From Tragulus kanchil (taxonomy: Eukaryota > Chordata > Mammalia > Artiodactyla > Tragulidae), in assembly GCA_022376925.1 (NCBI GenBank), contig JAIOJX010000026.1:250415330-250479329 (forward strand): DNA of 64,000 bases, given 5' to 3'. Positions 22,794 through 35,390 of this stretch are shown here, piece after piece. A model generated the notes under the pieces. It was given only the letters and a program-made list of their open reading frames with translations. It did no database searches and was not told where the DNA came from. Positions within the stretch are counted from its first letter, which is position 1, and each line of letters starts with the position of its first letter. Position numbers and translations under genes: made by a program.

Positions 22794-24996
22794 CATATCA
22801 ACAATAACCAGGGGGATATCTGTAGGGGTGCATTTAAAATGCATTTTTTCAAAGAAGATATAACAGTAGATTGGGTTGAACTCACAGATACGGGTGCACT
22901 TCCTAGAAATTTTAGATTTAATGAGTTAGCTTGTGCAGCTGAAGGTGACTCTGACATCTTCCTTGGTTGAAAGACTAAAACTTGGACTTGGTGGTGGGCT
23001 ACGTTCAACAAGATGACAGGTCAGAGCTTCTTTGGGCTGATGTGGAGGAGGGAAGCCACAGGCTTTGGAACATAAGAATGTTAGACTGAATTTATCATGT
23101 GCAACCTACATGGTGATCCCCACACCTCTGTTCCACTAGATGGCCTAAAATCCATTCCTTTCATTAAGCCATTGAGACATATATTAGTGAACAGAATACC
23201 TGCATCCTTAAAATATTCTGTGGTTGCCATCATTGGAAGGCTAGGTATGGCCGTCAGGGATGCTGCCACTGAGACTGGCTCCCTTGATTTGATTATGATG
23301 TGCTCTGGTATGAATTCTTCATGTTTTCTGAATTAGGGTTTATTGAGTCTTAGCTCTGGATGTTTACATTTTTCAACAAATTTGGAAAAGCCACTGTTTC
23401 TTCAAATATTTTTTTTGTTCTCTATTCTCTCTCCTCTTTTGGGACTATAATTGTAGGCACAGGAGGCTGCTTGGGCAGGGCCCACGCTCTTTGATGTTCT
23501 GTTGATTTTTTAGTCATTTTTCTCTCTGGGTTTCATTTTGAGCAGTTTTTATTGACATGTCTTTGAATTCACTAATGCTTTATTCTGAAGTGTCTGATCT
23601 GCACTTAATTCCATTCAATACATTTTTCCTTTTAGACACTGTATTTTGCAACCCTCAATGTTTAATTTGGGTCTTTTTCACATCACCATCTACATTTTTC
23701 TCTAACACACTTATAGTTTCCTCTACTTTCTTGAACATGTGGTTATCATGCCTTTGACTACTTAATTCTATTATCTGTGCCATTCTGGGTCAATTTTAGT
23801 GGATTTTTCCTCAGATATGGGTTATATTTTCCTACTTCTCTGCATGCCTAGTAATTTCTGAATGGGTGCCAGCAAGTGCAGCCTTTACATTTTAGCATAT
23901 CAACAATAACCAGGGGATATCTGTAGGGGTGCATTTAAAATGCATTTTTCAAAGAAGATATAACAGTAGATTGGGTTGAACTCACAGATACGGGTGCACT
24001 TCCTAGAAATTTTAGATTTAATGAGTTAGCTTGTGCAGCTGAAGGTGACTCTGACATCTTCCTTGGTTGAAAGACTAAAACTTGGACTTGGTGGTGGGCT
24101 ACGTTCAACAAGATGACAGGTCAGAGCTTCTTTGGGCTGATGTGGAGGAGGGAAGCCACAGGCTTTGGAACATAAGAATGTTAGACTGAATTTATCATGT
24201 GCAACCTACATGGTGATCCCCACACCTCTGTTCCACTAGATGGCCTAAAATCCATTCCTTTCATTAAGCCATTGAGACATATATTAGTGAACAGAATACC
24301 TGCATCCTTAAAATATTCTGTGGTTGCCATCATTGGAAGGCTAGGTATGGCCGTCAGGGATGCTGCCACTGAGACTGGCTCCCTTGATTTGATTATGATG
24401 TGCTCTGGTATGAATTCTTCATGTTTTCTGAATTAGGGTTTATTGAGTCTTAGCTCTGGATGTTTACATTTTTCAACAAATTTGGAAAAGCCACTGTTTC
24501 TTCAAATATTTTTTTTGTTCTCTATTCTCTCTCCTCTTTTGGGACTATAATTGTAGGCACAGGAGGCTGCTTGGGCAGGGCCCACGCTCTTTGATGTTCT
24601 GTTGATTTTTTAGTCATTTTTCTCTCTGGGTTTCATTTTGAGCAGTTTTTATTGACATGTCTTTGAATTCACTAATGCTTTATTCTGAAGTGTCTGATCT
24701 GCACTTAATTCCATTCAATACATTTTTCCTTTTAGACACTGTATTTTGCAACCCTCAATGTTTAATTTGGGTCTTTTTCACATCACCATCTACATTTTTC
24801 TCTAACACACTTATAGTTTCCTCTACTTTCTTGAACATGTGGTTATCATGCCTTTGACTACTTAATTCTATTATCTGTGCCATTCTGGGTCAATTTTAGT
24901 GGATTTTTCCTCAGATATGGGTTATATTTTCCTACTTCTCTGCATGCCTAGTAATTTCTGAATGGGTGCCAGCAAGTGCAGCCTTTACATTTTTAG
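22794..24996. repeat. Tandem duplication 9 (period 1100-1102)
   Basis: Left copy 22794-23895, right copy 23896-24996, abutting with no filler. The right copy has lost one G (ccagggggata to ccaggggata) and one T (cattttttc to catttttc) within its first 60 bp. The left copy has lost one T in its last 10 bp (cattttag against catttttag). The rest appears identical. Confidence 0.95.
23330..23895 (-). mobile_element. Old L1-type LINE fragment
   Basis: Reverse-orientation LINE text: ctgtttcttcaaatatttttt, then tctctcctcttttgggactataattg, then tttctctctgggtttcatt. I associate this with old L1/HAL1-class elements. The duplicate is at 24430-24996 and continues to about 25095. Confidence 0.55.
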
Positions 24997-25095
24997 ATGC
25001 TGTGTGTTCTTATGTTTCTGTATATATTCTTGACCTCTGTTCTAGGATATAGTTAATTTACTTGGGTTTTGGGTTTGCTATGCAGAGCTAACAAG
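24430..25095 (-). mobile_element. Old L1-type LINE fragment, full-length second copy
   Basis: Same sequence as 23330-23895, continuing past the duplication end through ttgacctctgttctaggata and acttgggttttgggtttgc. This copy shows the natural downstream continuation that the first copy lacks. Confidence 0.55.
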
Positions 25096-25099
25096 GTTT

Positions 25100-27311
25100 G
25101 GGACTGATGTTTTTCCCCTACTAGCCATGTAATACATTTCCAAGTATTCTCTTTGGTGTCCCAGGCATCAGAAGATTTCTTCATTCTGGCTGTGGTACCA
25201 CTAACTATTTCTGAGTCTCTGTGGGCTCTGAGGATAGTTCCATCTGCTCCATTTGAGCATCGTTCCCCAACCTTCGGAGCTTTCCTTACCCACACGTGTT
25301 GACCACTGCTCTGTTGAAAAATATCGTTAGCTTCAATATATTTACAGAATATTTTTGATAATGTACAACAGAAATCCAACTTATATTAAGTAAAACAGTA
25401 TTTGCTGGCTCCTAAGAAGAACCTAGGGATAGAAGCTACTTGAAGAAAGAGGATGCAGGAGCAAATGAGGTCCTCTCTGCTGGGCTTGCTGTTGCTCTTT
25501 CTCCATCTGTCTCTTCTCTCTGCGTGATATGGTTCTCTTTGAACAATATGCTATGATTTCTTACTGGAGATGGCTTCCTCCAGGCAGAGGGAACGGTGAT
25601 CCTAAGCAGTGGCAGCTAACATCATTAACCTTCTAGTTCTTTCTCTAAGTTCATATATCAAAACTCAAGCAAGACTTATTGGTCTGTTTGAGTCATATGC
25701 TCATCTCTGAACCAAATATTGCATATGGGAGGTGTACTGTTCTTACTGATAAGGTCAGAGTTAGCCATATCTAACATGTGTAACTTGTATGAAAAAAGTT
25801 TTCTTACTAGAAGATGTTGTGGGAAGATATTGAGTAAACAAAATAGCAATGAGCAGTGCATTCAGTTCCCAAATTTATAAAGTACATAAAGTAATCTAAA
25901 GTGTGACAATGTATTAAGAGCATAGTACAATGCCTGGCCTATGATAAAACACAGTTCTTATGTTATCATCAATAAACTGAGGTTGGTACCTCCAGATGTC
26001 AGTAAATTTACTCACTTCTCTGCATCACTAATCATCAGTAAAGAAGTTTCTCCTTTGACCCTGTGTCAAGAGTGACTTAAATTCCTACCTATGGACCTTG
26101 ATTTCCAGGTAATTGGGTTCCTGATTCTCCTTCATTGCAGTTTCCCAAAGTATCTGTTTCTGCCTAGCCACACAGAGATCTTGTGTAAGCATCAAATCAG
26201 AAGCAGGGACTGATGTTTTTCCCTACTAGCCATGTAATACATTTCCAAGTATTCTCTTTGGTGTCCCAGGCATCAGAAGATTTCTTCATTCTGGCTGTGG
26301 TACCACTAACTATTTCTGAGTCTCTGTGGGCTCTGAGGATAGTTCCATCTGCTCCATTTGAGCATCGTTCCCCAACCTTCGGAGCTTTCCTTACCCACAC
26401 GTGTTGACCACTGCTCTGTTGAAAATATCGTTAGCTTCAATATATTTACAGAATATTTTTGATAATGTACAACAGAAATCCAACTTATATTAAGTAAAAC
26501 AGTATTTGCTGGCTCCTAAGAAGAACCTAGGGATAGAAGCTACTTGAAGAAAGAGGATGCAGGAGCAAATGAGGTCCTCTCTGCTGGGCTTGCTGTTGCT
26601 CTTTCTCCATCTGTCTCTTCTCTCTGCGTGATATGGTTCTCTTTGAACAATATGCTATGATTTCTTACTGGAGATGGCTTCCTCCAGGCAGAGGGAAAGG
26701 TGATCCTAAGCAGTGGCAGCTAACATCATTAACCTTCTAGTTCTTTCTCTAAGTTCATATATCAAAACTCAAGCAAGACTTATTGGTCTGTTTGAGTCAT
26801 ATGCTCATCTCTGAACCAAATATTGCATATGGGAGGTGTACTGTTCTTACTGATAAGGTCAGAGTTAGCCATATCTAACATGTGTAACTTGTATGAAAAA
26901 AGTTTTCTTACTAGAAGATGTTGTGGGAAGATATTGAGTAAACAAAATAGCAATGAGCAGTGCATTCAGTTCCCAAATTTATAAAGTACATAAAGTAATC
27001 TAAAGTGTGACAATGTATTAAGAGCATAGTACAATGCCTGGCCTATGATAAAACACAGTTCTTATGTTATCATCAATAAACTGAGGTTGGTACCTCCAGA
27101 TGTCAGTAAATTTACTCACTTCTCTGCATCACTAATCATCAGTAAAGAAGTTTCTCCTTTGACCCTGTGTCAAGAGTGACTTAAATTCCTACCTATGGAC
27201 CTTGATTTCCAGGTAATTGGGTTCCTGATTCTCCTTCATTGCAGTTTCCCAAAGTATCTGTTTCTGCCTAGCCACACAGAGATCTTGTGTAAGCATCAAA
27301 TCAGAAGCAGG
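25100..27311. repeat. Tandem duplication 10 (period 1104-1106)
   Basis: Left copy 25100-26207, right copy 26206-27311, sharing gg at the joint. Near its left edge the right copy is one base shorter in a C run (ttttcccct to ttttccct), and it is one base shorter in an A run (tgaaaaata to tgaaaata). One substitution is present, C25594/A26698. No gene; an old MIR-like tail (gcatagtacaatgcctggcc) lies near 25920. Confidence 0.95.
25890..25985 (+). mobile_element. MIR 3'-end fragment
   Basis: Contains tattaagagcatagtacaatgcctggcc and aacacagttcttatgttatcatc, the MIR tail pattern. Repeated at about 26994 and 28139 by duplications 10 and 11. Confidence 0.4.
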
Positions 27312-29161
27312 AAACAGATGGTCCACTAGAACTGAGTAATTTGAAGAGAGTTTAATAAAGGGACTCTTAACAAAAGGTGTTAGCAGGTTATAGGGAAATC
27401 ACAAGGGGTAGTGCAGTAGTCTGGGCTAGTAGAAAGGACAGATGATAGAATGGTGACTGGAAATGGAGAAAGAGACACCTGACAGGAGCAGGAATATTCA
27501 TCCAGTCTACAGTGATGTCATGGAAAGGGAGCCAGAGAGTAAAGAACCTGGCCTCTACTTCATCCTGGTCTCCTGTGTTCCCCACTAGGTGAAACAAGCA
27601 GGACACTAAAGGGCACAGGGCCTGTCATTCCAGACCAAGGCCAGCCTGCAACCTGGGCAAAGAAAAAGAGCAGACTAGAGGAATAAATGGAAAATATTCA
27701 GGTTGCCCATGCTGTGGTCTTAGTTTGAATGATTCTCCCTGAGTAAATGTATCGCATCTATTTGACCCTATAGGTTGATTTTCCAGTCCCTCTGGACTCA
27801 TGATTTTGTCTCTGTTCTCAGAACAATCTATTCCTGGTCATGGTCACAGAACCTAGGGTTCTCTGGTCCTGAGGTAAGGAACACTGAACATCTATAACCT
27901 GGAATGGAGCAGAAGACTGCTAGATATAGTCTGTATTTATGACAATGAAAGTTTTTTAAGTGCCTGGAAATTTGCAGTCTTGTAACAAGAGGCTTTGCTT
28001 TCATTAGTTGTTAAAAAACGTGATCAATTTTAACTTGTATGAAAAAGTTTTCTTACTAGAAGATGTTGTGGGAAGATATTGAGTAAACAAAATAGCAATG
28101 AGCAGTGCATTCAGTTCCCAAATTTATAAAGTACATAAAGTAATCTAAAGTGTGACAATGTATTAAGAGCATAGTACAATGCCTGGCCTATGATAAAACA
28201 CAGTTCTTATGTTATCATCAATAAACTGAGGTTGGTACCTCCAGATGTCAGTAAATTTACTCACTTCTCTGCATCACTAATCATCAGTAAAGAAGTTTCT
28301 CCTTTGACCCTGTGTCAAGAGTGACTTAAATTCCTACCTATGGACCTTGATTTCCAGGTAATTGGGTTCCTGATTCTCCTTCATTGCAGTTTCCCAAAGT
28401 ATCTGTTTCTGCCTAGCCACACAGAGATCTTGTGTAAGCATCAAATCAGAAGCAGGAAACAGATGGTCCACTAGAACTGAGTAATTTGAAGAGAGTTTAA
28501 TAAAGGGACTCTTAACAAAAGGTGTTAGCAGGTTATAGGGAAATCACAAGGGGTAGTGCAGTAGTCTGGGCTAGTAGAAAGGACAGATGATAGAATGGTG
28601 ACTGGAAATGGAGAAAGAGACACCTGACAGGAGCAGGAATATTCATCCAGTCTACAGTGATGTCATGGAAAGGGAGCCAGAGAGTAAAGAACCTGGCCTC
28701 TACTTCATCCTGGTCTCCTGTGTTCCCCACTAGGTGAAACAAGCAGGACACTAAAGGGCACAGGGCCTGTCATTCCAGACCAAGGCCAGCCTGCAACCTG
28801 GGCAAAGAAAAAGAGCAGACTAGAGGAATAAATGGAAAATATTCAGGTTGCCCATGCTGTGGTCTTAGTTTGAATGATTCTCCCTGAGTAAATGTATCGC
28901 ATCTATTTGACCCTATAGGTTGATTTTCCAGTCCCTCTGGACTCATGATTTTGTCTCTGTTCTCAGAACAATCTATTCCTGGTCATGGTCACAGAACCTA
29001 GGGTTCTCTGGTCCTGAGGTAAGGAACACTGAACATCTATAACCTGGAATGGAGCAGAAGACTGCTAGATATAGTCTGTATTTATGACAATGAAAGTTTT
29101 TTTTAAGTGCCTGGAAATTTGCAGTCTTGTAACAAGAGGCTTTGCTTTCATTAGTTGTTAA
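26885..29161. repeat. Tandem duplication 11 (period 1145-1147)
   Basis: Left copy 26885-28014, right copy 28031-29161, filler 28015-28030. At its left edge the right copy has lost an A (gtatgaaaaaagt to gtatgaaaaagt). The left copy is two T shorter near its right edge (gttttttaag against gttttttttaag). The segment 26885-27311 occurs three times, including 25781-26207 and 28031-28456. No gene is recognised. Confidence 0.95.
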
Positions 29162-29430
29162 CCTTGTGTGCATCCTCAATCAAGATAGTTCTTGAATGAG
29201 GCGGCTTTACTGGGGGACTGGAAAGAATTTGCTGTCAAGAAAGGAGAGCTGTCCCTTTATGTGGACTCAAGTGAAAGGAGAAGACTGGGGTTAGCTTTAA
29301 AGATCTGCCTCTTACACAAATTTCACCTCATTTCCCAAAGTCCTTAGAGAGGAAGCCAGGGAAGTGGGAAGGGGTAATAAAACAAAAATACTAATAAAAG
29401 AGAGGGATATGAGGTAGAAACAAGTTGTTG
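29162..29430. other. Anonymous sequence, no gene seen
   Basis: Unique-looking stretch between duplication 11 and a CHR SINE fragment. Confidence 0.5.
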
Positions 29431-29550
29431 GGGCTTCCCTGGTGGTCCAGTGGGTAAAGAGTCCACCCTGCAGTGCAAGGGGCACCAGTTCGATCCCTGG
29501 CCAGGGAAGATCCCACATGCCACAGAGTGGCTGGACTGATGTGGGAATGA
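29431..29550 (+). mobile_element. CHR-type SINE, 3'-truncated
   Basis: The tRNA-like head gggcttccctggtggtccag, then ttcgatccctggccaggg and gatcccacatgccacagag are well preserved, but the body stops after about 120 bp near ggctggactgatgtggg. Plus strand. Confidence 0.85.
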
Positions 29551-29621
29551 GTGACATAATGACTAAATGGAAAGGCAGTAGTACTAAAGATAAACTTTCA
29601 ACTCAGGAACCACAGTTGCTG

Positions 29622-30275
29622 CTGTTGTTCAGTTGCTCAGTTGTGTTTGATTCTTTGCAGCCCCATGGACTGCAGCATGCCAGGCCTCCCTGTCCCTCAC
29701 CATCTCCTGGAGTTTGTCCAAGTTCATGTTCACTGCATTGGTAATGCCATCCGGCCATCTCATCCTCTGAGGTCCTCTTGCCTTCTGCCCTCAGTCTTTC
29801 CCAGCATGAGGGTCTTTTCCAGTGAGTTGGTACTTCGCATCAGGTGACCAAAATATTGGAGCTTCAGCATCAGTCTTTCCAATGAGTATTCGAGTGGATT
29901 TCCTTTAGGATTGACTGGTTTGATCTCCTTACTATCCAAGAGACTCTTGAGAGACTTCTCTAGCATCACAGTTTGAAGGAATCAATTCTTCACCACTCTG
30001 CCTTCTTTATGGTCTGTCTCTCACAACCGTATTTGACTACTGGAAAGACCATTGCCTTGACTATACAGACTTCTGTTGGCAAAGTGATGTCTTTGCTTTC
30101 AGCACACATCTAGTTTTATCATAGCATTTCTTCCAAGGAGTAGGTGTCTTTTTCATGGCTACAATCACCATCCACAGTGATTTCAGATCCCAAGAAGAGG
30201 AAATCTGTCACTGCTTTCACCTTTTCCTCTTCTATTTGCCATGAAGTGATGGAGCTGGATGCCATGATCTAAGTT
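29622..30275 (-). mobile_element. BovB LINE 3' fragment, inverted
   Basis: Reverse complement of the last ~650 bp of BovB: gttcagttgctcagttgtg at the left (3' end), gccaggcctccctgtcc, gaccattgccttgactatac, and aatcaccatccacagtgatt at the right. The frame is broken. It ends at a T-rich junction where a CHR SINE has inserted. Confidence 0.85.
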
Positions 30276-30289
30276 TTTTAAATATTTAG

Positions 30290-30555
30290 GTTTCTTTTTT
30301 TTTTTGGCCACTTCTATTGATCTTTCATTCATTTATCTTTGTTCTTTTGGCCTGTGTGGGCCTCCCGTCGCAGTGGCCTCTCTCATCGTAGAGCACTGGC
30401 TCTGGACACATGCGCTCCAGAGCTCCCACTCAGTAGTTGGACACATCAGTCCAGCCACTCTGCGGCATGTGGGATCTTCCCAGGCCAAGGATCGAACTGG
30501 CGCCCCTTGCACTGCAAGGCGGTGTCCTTACCCACCGGACCATGAGGAAAGCCCC
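30290..30555 (-). mobile_element. CHR-type SINE with 11-bp TSD
   Basis: T-rich tail at the left and tRNA-like head at the right (accggaccatgaggaaagcccc). It is bounded by taaatatttag at 30279-30289 and 30556-30566. It inserted next to the inverted BovB fragment. Confidence 0.85.
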
Positions 30556-30566
30556 TAAATATTTAG

Positions 30567-31302
30567 TTTTAAGCTGGATTTTTCACTCAGAAACAAATGC
30601 AATCCTGAAATTACAGAGGAAGAGCAGGACCTAACCCGGCTTTGGCTGTGGCAGATGAACCAGAAGCCAAGGAGCTGCCGATTAACACAGAGGAGAATGT
30701 AGGCCTGGCCCAGTGTCCGCTCTTTATTTAGAATACGGCATGTTACTCTCCAAAATACCTTGTGAGCAACTCAGTCAAGGCAAGTGAGGAAAAGACGAAG
30801 CCTGGCTGTCTGGCAGGCCTGCACTGAGCAAGACCTATGCTGAGCCATTTGAGATAGGTGGGTGATCTCAAACTGGTACCTCAAGAGATGGTCCCAGATG
30901 GTTTGAATATTTCGGATATATTACCTAATATTTCAAAAGGAAATTCATTACCTAAGTGCCCCCTGGCCTAAGTGCATGTTTATTTTCTCAGCCTTTGTCT
31001 TCCAGAGATCAGCACTCTGTTGCTGTTGCTATTGTAAGGATGGAAAAAATAGAACCACTTTAATGTTGTGCTGTTTGCATTTCCCGACAGTTAAGAAGCA
31101 GCCCATTATTAGCTGGCAACACTGTTGTGACATGAGTGGTGACTTTGCTGCTCGGGATTCAGCTCATGAAATGTTTTCCTCCCTGATACAATTATTTTTC
31201 CTTTCTTTTTTCCTTCAACTTCCATGTTTCATCCTCATGCAAATACTGGCTAAATGGCCATCCATGCTCCTGGTCTTTACAAGAATGGGCTACCATGATG
31301 CT
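30567..31302. other. Anonymous sequence, no gene seen
   Basis: Contains a 117-codon frame (30976-31329) with no domain that I recognise; it runs into the Bov-tA SINE at its end, which argues against a gene. Confidence 0.55.
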
Positions 31303-31512
31303 GGGCTTCTCTGGTGGCTCAGATGGTAAAGAATCTGCCTACGATGTGGGAGATCTGGATTCAGCCCCTGGGTTAGGAAGATCTCCTGGAGAAGGGCATG
31401 ACAAACCACTCTAGTATTCTTGCTTTGGAGAGTCCCCATGGACAGAGGAGCCTGGTGGGCTGCATTCCATGAAGTTTCAAAGTCAGACATGATTGAATGA
31501 CTAAGCACACAC
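31303..31512 (+). mobile_element. Bov-tA SINE
   Basis: Head ggcttctctggtggctcagatgg, then ggagaagggcatgacaaacc and ggtgggctgcattccatg, ending agtcagacatgattgaatgac. Its last ~90 bp recur at 32529-32617 because duplication 12 starts inside it. Confidence 0.9.
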
Positions 31513-33605
31513 ACCAAGATACTATATTATGCTTGACCCAATTTCAAAACTTTGGAACCCCAGGAGCCACTTTCTTACTACAACCCCTGAATGGGCAGGG
31601 GACTTCTGGGGGCATGGAGTGTTGCATTCCAAATGGCGGAGGGAGAGCATGGCATGAGGAAGGAGGGTCTCTGAGCTTTGCGCTGGTAAGGATGGCTAGA
31701 GCCTGGGTGAGAGTGGAAGATTGCTCCATGAGAGGGAGGGAAAGGGGAGACAAGGTGGGTACTGTGGCGTGTGACGACTGGTGAAAGAGAAAGACATCTT
31801 CAGCAGGATGGGGACAGTGGAAGTGATAGGAAGTGGGCTATATGAAGGGGATCAATTTAATAAGTATACTGAGGACAACAGAAGTCAGGATTCTCATTAC
31901 TGGAAAGGGAAGTAAAGATAAGAAGAGAGAAAACTAAAACCTAGCATAAGAATTGAATTATAGATATTAGTATGATCTCATGTATTTTTTAATACATGTA
32001 GATAAAGAAATACATGTAAAATGTACCTGTATCAGTTTGTGATACTTTGTATGTTGTATGTTCAGGGCTGTTTCAAAATAAAACCTAAAAAATGTTTACA
32101 TGGGTATAATAGCACTATTTAAAATGGAAGTATAATACTAACAACATGATGTTGTTAAATGAATTAAATGAGATAATTCATATAGAGGGTATAATATAGT
32201 GCCTGGCAAACAGTAAGTTCTCAAAAACTATTATTACTATCCCCTGGGGTAAAAACATACCATGAACATTATTCTGTATCTTTTTCCACTAAAAAAATAT
32301 CATGGAAATCATTTCATAACAGCTCATACCTTGTTTTTTTAAATTAATAAACCTAGCTAGTTCATTATTATATTACTGTTATAATTAGAAAACAAAAACA
32401 ATAATTGTGGGAGGGATAATCTGCCTCAGTATGTCATCTGCTGATGATTCATAATTTAATTAATTCTTGTTGCTAATGGAAACCTCTGGTGCCTCAGTTA
32501 TGTATCATGGCATAGTGATGAATTCTTTTGCTTTGGAGAGCCCCCATGGACAGAGGAGCCTGGTGGGCTGCATTCCATGAAGTTTCAAAGTCAGACATGA
32601 TTGAATGACTAAGCACACACCAAGATACTATATTATGCTTGACCCAATTTCAAAACTTTGGAACCCCAGGAGCCACTTTCTTACTACAACCCCTGAATGG
32701 GCAGGGGACTTCTGGGGGCATGGAGTGTTGCATTCCAAATGGCGGAGGGAGAGCATGGCATGAGGAAGGAGGGTCTCTGAGCTTTGCGCTGGTAAGGATG
32801 GCTAGAGCCTGGGTGAGAGTGGAAGATTGCTCCATGAGAGGGAGGGAAAGGGGAGACAAGGTGGGTACTGTGGCGTGTGACGACTGGTGAAAGAGAAAGA
32901 CATCTTCAGCAGGATGGGGACAGTGGAAGTGATAGGAAGTGGGCTATATGAAGGGGATCAATTTAATAAGTATACTGAGGACAACAGAAGTCAGGATTCT
33001 CATTACTGGAAAGGGAAGTAAAGATAAGAAGAGAGAAAACTAAAACCTAGCATAAGAATTGAATTATAGATATTAGTATGATCTCATGTATTTTTTAATA
33101 CATGTAGATAAAGAAATACATGTAAAATGTACCTGTATCAGTTTGTGATACTTTGTATGTTGTATGTTCAGGGCTGTTTCAAAATAAAACCTAAAAAAAA
33201 TGTTTACATGGGTATAATAGCACTATTTAAAATGGAAGTATAATACTAACAACATGATGTTGTTAAATGAATTAAATGAGATAATTCATATAGAGGGTAT
33301 AATATAGTGCCTGGCAAACAGTAAGTTCTCAAAAACTATTATTACTATCCCCTGGGGTAAAAACATACCATGAACATTATTCTGTATCTTTTTTTCCACT
33401 AAAAATATATCATGGAAATCATTTCATAACAGCTCATACCTTGTTTTTTTTAAATTAATAAACCTAGCTAGTTCATTATTATATTACTGTTATAATTAGA
33501 AAAACAAAAAACAATAATTGTGGGAGGGGGATAATCTGCCTCAGTATGTCATCTGCTGATGATTCATAATTTAATTAATTCTTGTTGCTAATGGAAACCT
33601 CTGGT
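31421..33605. repeat. Tandem duplication 12 (period 1106-1115)
   Basis: Left copy 31421-32490, right copy 32529-33605, with the longest filler (32491-32528). The left copy is shorter in many homopolymers in its last ~200 bp (for example caaaaacaata against caaaaaacaata, gggaggga against gggagggggga), so the offset drifts by about 9 bp. The right copy starts in the middle of a Bov-tA SINE, which is not a biological boundary. Confidence 0.95.
32140..32245 (+). mobile_element. MIR 3'-end fragment
   Basis: Reads aatgaattaaatgagataattcatatag, then tagtgcctggcaaacagtaag, the standard MIR 3' part. The duplicate is at about 33255-33360. Confidence 0.65.
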
Positions 33606-33779
33606 TGAACAGGCATAGTTGTATTTTAATAGCAGTTCTTGAGTAGAAAGTATAATAAAAAAATATCTAACATCACATCTATGGACACATAGATGTTCAC
33701 ACAAATTTTTCCTATTTTTATAAACCTCAGAATCAAAAGCATTGGGCAATTAGAGTAGCTATTAAAATTCATTCAGTCA
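33606..33779. other. Anonymous AT-rich flank
   Basis: Short unique stretch ending in attcagtca (33771-33779), the left target-site copy of the L1 that follows. Confidence 0.6.
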
Positions 33780-34953
33780 CCTAAACAGAGATCTCTCCAA
33801 AGACGACTTACAGACGACCAAAAAACACATGAAAAGATGCTCAACGTCTCTTGTTATTAGAGAAATGCAAATCAAGACTACAATGAGATATCACCTCACA
33901 CCAGTCAGAATGAGCATCATCAAAAAAAAATCTACAGACAATAAATTCTGGAGAGGGTGTGGAGAAAAGGGAACACTCTTACATTGTTGGTGGGAATGTA
34001 AACTGATACAACCACTATGGAAGACAGTATGGAGATTACTCACAAAAACTAAGAATGGAAGCACCATATGACCCAGCAATCCCACTAGCAAAATTGAAAG
34101 AGACCCCTATACCCCAAAGTTCATTGCAGCAATGTACACAATAGCTATAACATGGAAGCAACCTAGATGTCCATCGACGGACAAATGGATAAGGAAGCTT
34201 TGGTACATATATATAACAAAGTACTTCTCAGCTGTAAAAAGAAATGCAGAAGATTCAGTCCTAATGAGATGGATGAATCTAAAACCTATTATAAAAAGTG
34301 AAGTAAGTCAAAAAGAGAAGGACAAGTATAGTATACTAACACATATATATGGAATCTAGTAAGATCATCCTGATAAATACACACATAGAGCATCGATGGA
34401 AAAACAGTTATAGAGAGAGCTTCCCTAGTGGTCCAGTGGGTAAAGAGTCTGCCTTGCAATGCAAGGGTCACCGGTTTGATCCCTGGCCCGGGAAGATCCC
34501 ACATGCCATGGAACAGCTAGACCAGTGTGTCCAGTTGCGAGTCGGCACTCTGGAGCACATGAGCCCAGAGCCAGTGCTCCACAACGAGAGAGGCCGTGGC
34601 AATGGGAGGCCCACACAGGCCAAAGAATAAAGATGAATGAGAAATAAATAAATTAATTTAAAAAAAAAAAAACAGTCATAGAGAATAGACTTATGAACAT
34701 TGAGGAGAGGGAAGAGTGGATGAGAGATATGGAAAGAGTAACATGGAGCCCTATACCAGCATATGTAAAAGAGGTAACTATGGTCACTGTGCTGTGGGTC
34801 AAGAGATCTTACACAGGGGCTATGCGGTGGCCTAGAGAGGTGGGATGAGGGGATGGGATATACATATGACTAATCTGGGATTATACATATCTGTAAACAA
34901 CAAAACGCTGTAAAAGCAAAAAAGCAAAATTTAAAAAATGGCAAGAAAAAAAA
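33780..34953 (+). mobile_element. 5'-truncated L1 with TSD, interrupted by a CHR SINE
   Basis: This is the end of L1 ORF2 plus the 3' UTR. In the frame near 33829-34071 the L1 C-terminal hallmarks are visible ([10 protein letters not shown], a zinc-knuckle-like C-x-H stretch [19 protein letters not shown], then a frame break). The sequence goes on through ccatatgacccagcaatccc and ggaagcaacctagatgtccatc to an A-rich end. Flanks attcagtca at 33771-33779 and 34954-34962 are the probable 9-bp target-site duplication. Inactive. Confidence 0.85.
34417..34670 (+). mobile_element. CHR-type SINE nested in L1
   Basis: Starts gagcttccctagtggtccag, carries ttgatccctggcccggga, and ends in an A-rich tail. 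Flanking 14-bp repeats aacagttatagaga (34403-34416) and aacagtcatagaga (34671-34684) differ at one base. It interrupts the L1 3' UTR, so it is the younger of the two. Confidence 0.9.
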
Positions 34954-34962
34954 ATTCAGTCA

Positions 34963-35224
34963 GTCAGTCATTTCTTTAGTCCGTGGACAAATGCCTATTT
35001 AAGGATGGCTATGATCAGTGACTGTCACATGTGCTAGAAAGGCAGCATGGACTAAACAGGGCCCCTGCCCTCATGGGGCTCTCTCCTTCTAGTGGAAAAA
35101 GATATAAACACTCAGTCTTACATGATGCATTAATTGGTGATAATTTAAACATTAAATCAGCCCCTTCCCTTCATGAAGAAAGGTAATTTGGTAATTTTTA
35201 AAAGTTCCTGCCTTACTAGTCAAT
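34963..35224. other. Anonymous sequence, no gene seen
   Basis: Begins with a short cagtcagtcagtca run. Nothing else is recognised. Confidence 0.5.
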
Positions 35225-35390
35225 CATCTATAATAACTTTTAGTAACCTTTTGAGCCTGGGTTTCCATGTACCAAAAATGGAGATAATAATAATTATCTC
35301 ACAAGATTGCTATAATCAAATACATTAAGTGCCCAGCATAAAGACAGCTCCTTAGCTGGTACTTGATAAACAGAAGTCATTATTAGGTGT
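35225..35390 (+). mobile_element. MIR SINE
   Basis: Contains gagcctgggtttccatgtacc, aatggagataataataattatctcac and acattaagtgcccagcataaag in MIR order. Confidence 0.65.

Noticed and set aside
31421..33605. Duplication driven by recombination between two Bov-tA SINEs
   Set aside because: Only one Bov-tA is present in the underlying sequence; the right copy starts mid-SINE because the duplicated block does, and the filler between copies is not a second SINE.
33829..34071. 80-codon frame with Cys/His residues as a zinc-finger gene
   Set aside because: It is the C-terminal part of L1 ORF2 in a 5'-truncated L1 with target-site repeats.
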